A DNA stretch of 18,593 nt from DATKEU01 sp036493295 (GTDB lineage: Bacteria; Myxococcota_A; Polyangia; Fen-1088): assembly GCA_036493295.1 (NCBI GenBank), contig DASXQB010000513.1:1-18593 (forward strand), in the 5' to 3' direction. Below, piece by piece: positions 13,056 through 18,593 of the stretch. Under the pieces are notes generated by a model. The model was not told where the DNA came from. It saw nothing but the letters and a program-made list of their open reading frames with translations, and searched no databases. Every line of letters begins with the position of its first letter. The first letter of the stretch is position 1. The translations under genes and the position numbers were made by a program.

Positions 13056-15140
13056 TTATTTCGACGCTGCCACCCAGGTGCCGTCCCACCCGGACGGCGG
13101 CGGCGCGCCCAACCAGTGCCGGCACCGGTCGGCCAGAACGACACTGGCCTTATCATCGCCGAGGGTCGAAAGAAGATCGAGGGCCCGTGAAAAGTCGCGC
13201 TGATGAGCGGCGGAAAGCGCGTTTTCGTACGCCGCCAGCGCCGCGCGCCGGGCGGTCGCCGTCGCGTCGCCGGCGGCGCCCAGTAGTTCGTAGACGAAGA
13301 TCGATTGCCCGCGGCCTTTCACCGCCACCCGATCGATGCAGCGAAAGACGAACCGCTCGCCGACCCGGTCGTGAATCGCCTGGCTGACCAGGATGGTGGT
13401 GCCGTACATCTTGTTCAGTCCTTCGAGACGCGCGGCCAGGTTCACGCCGTCGCCCATCGCCGTGTAACTGAGCCGGTCGGGCGCCCCGAAGTGGCCGACC
13501 ATCACCCGATCGGTGTGCACGCCAAAGCGGGTCCGCCACGGAGGCAGGTTGGCGGCGCGCCACCACGCCGAGCGTCCGATGTCTTCCGTCGCGGCGGCGC
13601 AGGCCAGGGCGGCCCGGCAGGCGGCGGCAGCGTGATCGGCGACCGGATCGGGCGCGTTGAAGATGACCATCAGCGCGTCGCCGATGTATTTGTCGACGGT
13701 GCCGCCCAAACCTTCGACGGCTACGGTGGCCGCTTGCAGGTAGCGGCCCAGGGCATCGGCCAGCAACGGCGGCGGAAGTTTTTCGGCGTGGGTGGTGAAG
13801 TCGGCGATGTCGGTGAAGATCAACGACACGTCCATCAGCTCGGCGCCCAGCACCGGATCGCGGCCGCTTTCGTAGAGGCGCCGCACGAGACCCACCGGGA
13901 CGTACTTCACCATCGCGCGCAGGGCGGTCTTCGCGCGCTCGACGCTGCTCAGGGCGTCGCGCACTTCTCCGAACGGCGACTGCACCGGGCCGGCGTCGAA
14001 GGTAAAGCGACGCATGCCTTCGGTCGCCCGCACCAGCGCGCGCATGCCCACGCCGACGGTGCGCGCGCCGCCCAGCCCCACGGCGGCGATCACCACCACC
14101 ACCAGCACCATCAGCAGCAACAAGCGATCGCGGGCGTGTGCGATGGCCCCGACGTACGCGCTTTCCGGCACGACGATCCCCACCAGCCATTGCTGGGCCC
14201 GGCCCTGCGCCACCGGCGAGAGGGTGACGAAGTACGATTCACCGCCCACCGACATGCGCGAGCCACCGACGGTGCCCTGGCGGGCCAGGGTCAGCGCCGC
14301 GCGGATGGGCGGCGGGACGGTCATCGGCACCACCCGCAGATCGCCGTCCGGATCGGGGTTGCCGTCTTCGTTCACCGGCGTGAAGAGATCGCCGTTCTGC
14401 AGGCGCGTCACCAGCCGGCCGGCGCCGTCGCAGATGAACATGCGGTGCGGATCATCGGGTGATTTCTGGGCGGCGAATTGATCGAGCGTGTCGCTGGTAA
14501 GCCCGGCGCGCAGCACGCCGACGAAGCGCTGGCGCCCGTCGAAGATGGCCTTCTGCACGGTCATCACCTTGCGGCGCATGACGCCCGCCTTGTCACTGTC
14601 GCGTTCGCTGTAAGCCAGATCGCTCCAGATGCTGCGGCCGCGCCATTCTTGATTGGCGGCGGTGCGGAAGGTGTCGTGGCGGGTGGGATCGCCGTCGCTG
14701 TCGGCGTCGACGGTGGCCATCAGGTGATCGCCCAAATGCCCGTCGCGTTCGCGGAAGACCTCGACCTGCTTGCGGCCTTCGCGGGCCAGCACCATCGCTC
14801 CGTCGCTGTCATAGCTTTCGAAGGTGCCGGCGGTCAGCGTGAGGTCGGTGAGGTTGCGCAGGGCGATGAGCTCAGCGGTCAGATAGCGGCGCAGGCCGGC
14901 GGCGTCGCCCGCGTCGACGGCGCCCACCGCCAGCGCTTGCTCGAAGTCGGCGACGGCGCGCTCGGCGCTGCCGAGATCGGATTCCAGCGCGGCGGCGATG
15001 CGGGCGGCGGCGTCGTGGCGCGCGGATTCGCCGACCTTGATGACGGCCTGGTTGGCCGCGCGCACCGCCAGCAGCAGCACCGCGCCGGCCAGCAAGGCCA
15101 GCACGGCGACCACGAAGGCGAAGAACCGAGGCAGCGTCAA
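13056..15140 (-). CDS. Membrane class III adenylate cyclase with periplasmic sensor domain
   Basis: 694 residues. The TTG start at 15140 is chosen because it overlaps the NrsF stop as TTGA and leads directly into the first membrane helix; longer frames run through the NrsF gene. Helix 1 (about 7-26) and helix 2 (340-357) bracket a periplasmic region of about 310 residues resembling a double-Cache sensor. A linker of HAMP-like position precedes the catalytic domain (about 435-625). Metal aspartates are Asp444 (FTDIADF) and Asp488 (DKYIGDA). Lys484 and Asp564 (AMGDGVN) fit ATP rather than GTP specificity; Asn567 and Arg571 complete the site. A helical TPR-like tail ends the protein. The product, cAMP, could bind the cyclic-nucleotide domain of the adjacent dehydrogenase. 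The ligand of the sensor domain is unknown. Confidence 0.88.
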   Translation of the reverse strand: MTLPRFFAFVVAVLALLAGAVLLLAVRAANQAVIKVGESARHDAAARIAAALESDLGSAERAVADFEQALAVGAVDAGDAAGLRRYLTAELIALRNLTDLTLTAGTFESYDSDGAMVLAREGRKQVEVFRERDGHLGDHLMATVDADSDGDPTRHDTFRTAANQEWRGRSIWSDLAYSERDSDKAGVMRRKVMTVQKAIFDGRQRFVGVLRAGLTSDTLDQFAAQKSPDDPHRMFICDGAGRLVTRLQNGDLFTPVNEDGNPDPDGDLRVVPMTVPPPIRAALTLARQGTVGGSRMSVGGESYFVTLSPVAQGRAQQWLVGIVVPESAYVGAIAHARDRLLLLMVLVVVVIAAVGLGGARTVGVGMRALVRATEGMRRFTFDAGPVQSPFGEVRDALSSVERAKTALRAMVKYVPVGLVRRLYESGRDPVLGAELMDVSLIFTDIADFTTHAEKLPPPLLADALGRYLQAATVAVEGLGGTVDKYIGDALMVIFNAPDPVADHAAAACRAALACAAATEDIGRSAWWRAANLPPWRTRFGVHTDRVMVGHFGAPDRLSYTAMGDGVNLAARLEGLNKMYGTTILVSQAIHDRVGERFVFRCIDRVAVKGRGQSIFVYELLGAAGDATATARRAALAAYENALSAAHQRDFSRALDLLSTLGDDKASVVLADRCRHWLGAPPPSGWDGTWVAASK

Positions 15141-15847
15141 CGTTCGATCAGGCTGGGCAACAGCGCCGCGCCGGCCGCCGCCGCCAGCACCATGCCACCC
15201 ACGTGCCCGAGCACCACGTGGTCGGTGCCGGCAAACGGACAAATGAAATGCAACGTCAGCCCGCCCAGCGCGCCACCGGCGGCGCCCAGCGCCATGCCGA
15301 TGCGCCGCGCGCCCACCGGCATCAGCTTGCGCAGAGCCACAAAGCCCACCAGCAACAGCACGCCCGCCACCCGAAAGACGTAGCCGATGCAGTGAACACA
15401 GGAATCAAACAGCGTCCAGCCTTTGTCGGCCGGCAGAAGGCTAAGGCCGGGGACCCTGACGCTGAAAAATAGCGCGAACAGAAAGACGATCATCATCGCC
15501 ACGAAGCTGAGGCGCGACGAACGCGCTGCGCCCGGCAGCACGTCACCCGCACGCGGGATCAGCGCCGCGCCCAGCGAAAGCAAGAAGGCGCCGCCCCACA
15601 GCGTCGCGCCGACGATCACCCAGGCGCGCGGCAGACCAGGCATGTCCTGGCGCATGGGTTTGATCAGCATGGTCACCAGCGGCCAGATCAAACCCGCCAG
15701 TAACACCACGGCGAAGGCGGCGAAGCGCGAGCGCATGCGCACCGGCTTCATCTGCTGGACGGTCGCCAGCAGCGCGGCCGCGGGCGGTGGTGCCGCGCCA
15801 CCCGCGCCCGGACCCAAACCGCCGCCGTTGGCGTCATGGACGGTCAT
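15137..15847 (-). CDS. nrsF: NrsF/DUF1109-type membrane anti-sigma factor
   Basis: 236 residues. After a Gly/Pro/Ala-rich cytosolic N-terminus (1-38), six hydrophobic helices follow, as in the NrsF (DUF1109) family of negative regulators of ECF sigma factors. Cys150 and Cys153 (DSCVHC) lie before the fourth helix, and a second cluster H200-x2-C203-P-x5-D-H210-x4-H215 precedes the last. In Caulobacter NrsF, as I recall, conserved Cys residues are needed for release of SigF under chromate or cadmium stress, so these are candidate redox or metal sensing sites. The start overlaps the sigma stop as ATGA, the usual sigma/anti-sigma arrangement, and the stop overlaps the cyclase start. Assignment rests on the membrane layout, Cys/His pattern and gene context. 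Confidence 0.85.
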   Translation of the reverse strand: MTVHDANGGGLGPGAGGAAPPPAAALLATVQQMKPVRMRSRFAAFAVVLLAGLIWPLVTMLIKPMRQDMPGLPRAWVIVGATLWGGAFLLSLGAALIPRAGDVLPGAARSSRLSFVAMMIVFLFALFFSVRVPGLSLLPADKGWTLFDSCVHCIGYVFRVAGVLLLVGFVALRKLMPVGARRIGMALGAAGGALGGLTLHFICPFAGTDHVVLGHVGGMVLAAAAGAALLPSLIER

Positions 15848-16434
15848 GCGAGGTCGATCTCCTCTTCACTTTTTTTGCCCAGGAGCTGGCGCAAGGTCAC
15901 GTAGGCGCGGTGGGCGCGCAGCTTGATCGCGCCGGGCGTGCTGCCGGCGATCTGCGCCGCCTCGGCGTGCGACCGGCCGTGCACCTTGGTCAGGATCAGG
16001 GCTTGCCGCTGCTTCTCCGGCAGGTGTTGCAAGGCCGCCATGGCGGCGCCGGCGCGCGGTGATTCGGGCGTCGCTTGCGCCTCCTCGGCGGTGCCGGTGA
16101 TGTCGGCGCGGGGTGGCGAGGGCAGGGTGCCGTCGACGGTCAAACGGACGCGGCTGCGCTTGCGCTTGCGCAGCTCGTCCAGGCAAGTGCGGTGGGCGAT
16201 GGTGTAGATCCACGGAATGGGGTTCGCCCCGCGCACGTACGCCGAACGGGCCTCGTGCACTTTCAAGAAGGTGTGCTGCAAAAGATCTTCGGCCGCCGCG
16301 CGATCGCCGATCAGGCTGCGCAGATAGGCCAGGATACGCGGCGCAAGCAAGGTGTAGAGCTGATGAAAGGCGGCCACCTCGCCGGCGCAATAGCGCTCCA
16401 TCACCTGGCTGGCTTGGGTGGCCTCGAGATCCAT
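15844..16434 (-). CDS. ECF RNA polymerase sigma factor (SigF/NrsF-associated type)
   Basis: 196 residues from the ATG at 16434, a normal ECF length. Region 2 (about 12-90) contains the core-binding DLLQHTF motif (50-56) and the promoter-melting stretch PIPWIYTIAHRTCLDELRK. Region 4 (about 135-185) contains LPEKQRQAL and the helix-turn-helix SHAEAAQIAGSTPGAIKLRAH that reads the -35. A GTG at 16554 with AGGA nine bases before it would add 40 residues, and cannot be excluded; the added part does not resemble an ECF N-terminus. The gene follows doxX and precedes nrsF with a 4-nt overlap. Three GTAACC-N15-CGTA sites in the window are its likely targets, one of them before doxX, which would make the operon self-regulated. 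Confidence 0.88.
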   Translation of the reverse strand: MDLEATQASQVMERYCAGEVAAFHQLYTLLAPRILAYLRSLIGDRAAAEDLLQHTFLKVHEARSAYVRGANPIPWIYTIAHRTCLDELRKRKRSRVRLTVDGTLPSPPRADITGTAEEAQATPESPRAGAAMAALQHLPEKQRQALILTKVHGRSHAEAAQIAGSTPGAIKLRAHRAYVTLRQLLGKKSEEEIDLA

Positions 16435-16593
16435 GGATCGCAGTCGTGGTCGCCTTTGTTCGAAAAACTCCCGTACCGCGCTGATCAGGCCCCACGGCCC
16501 GATCAGCGCGCCGCCTTGCCGCAGGGCAGGATGGAAGACAGCCGCCGCGATCACAAGACTATTTCCTGCGCGAACGTTTTGATCTTTCTGTCG

Positions 16594-17091
16594 TCAGGCG
16601 CCCGGGTGCAAGGCCGGCTTGGGCAATTCGGGTTGCCCGACGGCTTTGCCGCGCCGACGGGCGAGGAGGCCATCCACCGACAGCGGGCCCGGGCCGGCCA
16701 CGGCCAACCACACGAAGAACACCAGATAGCTCCACTCTTCGAAGCCGAACAGCGACGTGAAGTCTTTGAGGTCGTCGCGCTTTGCGGTGATGATGGCGAT
16801 GACCATGGTGAACGCCATCGGCAGTGCCACCAACCGCGTGCCCAGTCCCAGGAGGATGAGGATGCCGCCGAAGAATTCTGTGCAAGCGGTCAGGCGCGCG
16901 TTGAAGCCCGGCATAGGAATGCCAAGATCAGTGAAGAACTGGGTGACGTTGTCTAGCGTGTGCAGCTTGCCCCAGCCTGTTCCCATGAAGACGATGCCGA
17001 CAGTAAGACGGGCCAGCAGCGGGCCAAACGGTGCCAGGCGATCGCCGACGGCGCGAAGACGGGCGAGCAGGTTCGTGAGCAGGTTGGGCAT
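16594..17091 (-). CDS. DoxX family membrane protein
   Basis: 165 residues. Four hydrophobic segments and the motifs LTVGIVFMGTGWGKL (about 29-43), GFNARLTACTEFFGGILILLG (63-83) and TRLVALP (85-91) mark the DoxX family. Family members are small inner-membrane proteins tied to redox balance; in Mycobacterium one acts with superoxide dismutase and a thiosulfate sulfurtransferase in an oxidoreductase complex. A strong ribosome-binding site GGAGG (17104-17100) stands 8 nt before the ATG. The promoter motif at 17116-17140 places the start of the transcript between them. It is probably the first gene of the operon with the sigma, anti-sigma, cyclase and dehydrogenase genes. The gap to the sigma start is 159 nt (39 nt if the upstream GTG is used) and holds nothing else recognisable. 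Confidence 0.88.
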   Translation of the reverse strand: MPNLLTNLLARLRAVGDRLAPFGPLLARLTVGIVFMGTGWGKLHTLDNVTQFFTDLGIPMPGFNARLTACTEFFGGILILLGLGTRLVALPMAFTMVIAIITAKRDDLKDFTSLFGFEEWSYLVFFVWLAVAGPGPLSVDGLLARRRGKAVGQPELPKPALHPGA

Positions 17092-17115
17092 CGGTCATTC
17101 CTCCAGTGCGGTTAC

Positions 17116-17140
17116 TACGTCGATGGTCGGCGGCGGTTAC
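17116..17140 (-). promoter_or_regulatory. ECF-type promoter of the doxX-sigma operon
   Basis: On the minus strand GTAACC (17140-17135), a 15-nt spacer and CGTA (17119-17116), with a TTTTG tract directly upstream. The -10 is 24 nt before the doxX ATG, leaving room for its GGAGG ribosome-binding site. If the local sigma factor uses it, the operon activates itself. Confidence 0.75.
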
Positions 17141-17153
17141 GACAAAAGCCAGC

Positions 17154-17178
17154 GTAACCCGCGCTGGGGCCTGGCGTA
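17154..17178 (+). promoter_or_regulatory. ECF-type promoter of the GH63 gene
   Basis: GTAACC (17154-17159), a 15-nt spacer and CGTA (17175-17178). Its -35 is the mirror of the doxX -35, 13 nt away (GGTTAC-N13-GTAACC). The -10 ends only 8 nt before the ATG at 17187, so the transcript should start at or very near the start codon. Confidence 0.7.
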
Positions 17179-17186
17179 GAGCCACC

Positions 17187-18593
17187 ATGACGCACTTTCC
17201 ACCCGGATCGCAGGCCGGCGACGCCGGCGAAGCGGAACGGCAGCGGCTGGATTCCGACGGCAAGCGTCAGCACAACTGGAAGCGCTTCGGTCCTTATTTA
17301 TCAGAGCGACAGTGGGGAACAGTCCGCGAGGATTATTCCGCCGACGGCAATTGCTGGGAGTATTTCCCACACGACCACGCCCGCAGCCGCGCGTATCGCT
17401 GGGGCGAGGACGGTTTGCTGGGGATCTGCGATCGCCAGGGGCGGCTGTGCTTCGCCCTGGCGCTGTGGAACGGCGCCGATCCGATCTTGAAGGAACGGTT
17501 GTTCGGCCTCACCGGCCCGGAAGGCAACCACGGCGAGGACGTCAAAGAGCACTACTTCTATCTTGATTCGACGCCCACGCATTCCTATATGAAGGCGCTG
17601 TACAAATATCCGCAGCGGGCTTTTCCTTACGCCGCGCTGGTCGAGGAGAATCGCCGTCGCGGCAAACACGATCCAGAGTTCGAGCTTGGCGACACCGGCG
17701 TGTTCGACGACAACCGGTACTTCGACGTCTTTGCCGAGTACGCCAAGGCTTCTCCCGACGATATTTTGATTCGCCTGACCATCGCCAACCGCGGGCCGGA
17801 GGCGGCACCGCTGGCGCTGCTGCCGACGCTGTGGTTTCGCAATCTGTGGAGCTGGGGTCGCGCCGGCGAAGGGTACTGCGGCAAGCCGGTGATGGCCGCG
17901 GTCGGTGAGCACGAGATCGACGTGCAGCATCCGCTGCTGGGTCACTACCGGTTGGCGGTTGATCCAGCAAACGCCCCGGCCCAGCGCCGCGAATTGATCT
18001 TCACCGAGAACGAGACCAACAGCGCGCGCCTGTTCGGCGCGGCGAATCCCTCGCCGTTCGTCAAAGACGGTTTTCACGAGTACGTCGTCGGCGGTCACAA
18101 GACGGCGATCAACCCGGCGCGCGTCGGAACCAAGGCGGCGGCGCTGATGCATTTCACCATCGCCGCCGGCCAGGAGATCACGGTGCGCCTGCGGCTGACC
18201 GCGCACGCTGAGGCGAACGCCGCGCGCGATCCGTTCTCCGACTTTGATTCTCTGTTCGTCCAGCGTCTCGCCGAGGCCGACGCGTACTACGACGCCAAGA
18301 CCGGGCCGCTGGCTCGTGATGAGAGTCTGGCGGTGCGGCAGGCCTACGCCGGGCTGCTGTGGTCGAAGCAGTTCTATCACTATGACGTTCGCGCCTGGCT
18401 GCAGGGCGATCCCGCGCATCCGATGCCGCCCAGCGGGCGCTCGACCGGCCGCAACGTCGAATGGCAGCACCTTTACAACCGCGACGTGCTGTCCATGCCC
18501 GACAAATGGGAATACCCGTGGTTCGCGGCCTGGGATCTGGCGTTTCACATGATCCCGTTCGCCCGCATCGATCCGCACTTTGCCAAGGAGCAG
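17187..18593 (+). CDS. GH63-like glycoside hydrolase (incomplete, runs off the window)
   Basis: 469 codons are open from the ATG to the window end with no stop; complete relatives are close to twice as long, so the 3' half is missing. The N-terminal region shows motifs of the bacterial glucosidase/mannosylglycerate hydrolase-like GH63 family: GPYLSERQWGTVREDYS, YFPHDHARSRAYRWGEDG, LFGLTGPEGNHGEDVKE and LDSTPTHSYMKALYKYPQ. These form the beta-sandwich domain (about 30-330). Near the end YPWFAAWDLAFH opens the (alpha/alpha)6 catalytic domain with the probable general acid Asp. There is no signal peptide, so it is likely cytosolic, acting on glucosides or compatible-solute glycosides. No ribosome-binding site is visible, in keeping with a leaderless transcript from the ECF-type promoter just upstream. 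The link to a stress sigma factor suggests mobilisation of a stored or protective glycoside, which is inference. Confidence 0.88.
   Translation, partial: MTHFPPGSQAGDAGEAERQRLDSDGKRQHNWKRFGPYLSERQWGTVREDYSADGNCWEYFPHDHARSRAYRWGEDGLLGICDRQGRLCFALALWNGADPILKERLFGLTGPEGNHGEDVKEHYFYLDSTPTHSYMKALYKYPQRAFPYAALVEENRRRGKHDPEFELGDTGVFDDNRYFDVFAEYAKASPDDILIRLTIANRGPEAAPLALLPTLWFRNLWSWGRAGEGYCGKPVMAAVGEHEIDVQHPLLGHYRLAVDPANAPAQRRELIFTENETNSARLFGAANPSPFVKDGFHEYVVGGHKTAINPARVGTKAAALMHFTIAAGQEITVRLRLTAHAEANAARDPFSDFDSLFVQRLAEADAYYDAKTGPLARDESLAVRQAYAGLLWSKQFYHYDVRAWLQGDPAHPMPPSGRSTGRNVEWQHLYNRDVLSMPDKWEYPWFAAWDLAFHMIPFARIDPHFAKEQ

Noticed and set aside
13305..14462. 385-codon plus-strand frame inside the cyclase gene
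   Set aside because: It is antisense to the catalytic and sensor domains with all cyclase residues intact; the product is His/Gln/Arg-rich low complexity.

Overview
This is a high-GC, gene-dense window with the marks of a myxobacterium (Myxococcota, probably Polyangia-like). Four predicted lipoproteins lie on it. Three carry long Gly-Ser-Gly-Gly-Ala linkers typical of that group, and the first has a MYXO-CTERM-like tail (Cys, hydrophobic helix, Arg cluster). No tRNA, rRNA, IS element, CRISPR array or phage gene was seen. The genus is inferred, not proven.

Left part (1-4423): envelope and regulatory genes. These are a degenerate metzincin-like lipoprotein with Ig-like and MYXO-CTERM regions (68-1279, +), a PETase/cutinase-like alpha/beta-hydrolase lipoprotein (1295-2344, -) with a 9-bp inverted repeat over its ribosome-binding site, a ChrR-type zinc/cupin anti-sigma factor with no adjacent sigma gene (2561-3223, +), and a von Willebrand A lipoprotein (3245-4423, -).

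Middle (4595-9414, all -): a tightly coupled five-gene operon. It begins with a Pro-rich/helical/helix-hairpin-helix protein and then carries two tandem copies of a gene pair. Each pair is a pentapeptide-repeat protein fused to a C-terminal bactofilin-like beta domain, followed by a stand-alone bactofilin. Translational overlaps (8, 1 and 50 nt) join the four paired genes. This looks like a duplicated cytoskeletal or scaffold module that I do not recognise as described.

A spacer of about 400 nt with an AT-rich stretch (9415-9811) separates this operon from a Gly-rich lipoprotein ending in a chitin-binding-like module (9812-10531, +) and a TauE/SafE permease (10589-11329, +).

Right part (11342-18593): a probable stress and second-messenger operon on the minus strand, in transcription order DoxX, ECF sigma factor, NrsF-type (DUF1109) membrane anti-sigma factor, membrane class III adenylate cyclase, and a type II NADH dehydrogenase fused to a cyclic-nucleotide-binding domain. 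Divergent from DoxX is the start of a GH63-like glycoside hydrolase (17187 to the window end, incomplete). Three sites with exactly the same pattern, GTAACC-N15-CGTA, stand in the correct orientation before doxX, the GH63 gene and the NADH dehydrogenase. The -35 resembles the one I recall for Caulobacter SigF, so these are probably the promoters of the local ECF sigma factor, including its own. The picture is an NrsF-sensed, self-regulated operon in which a cyclase makes a cyclic nucleotide and a neighbouring respiratory enzyme carries a domain to bind it.
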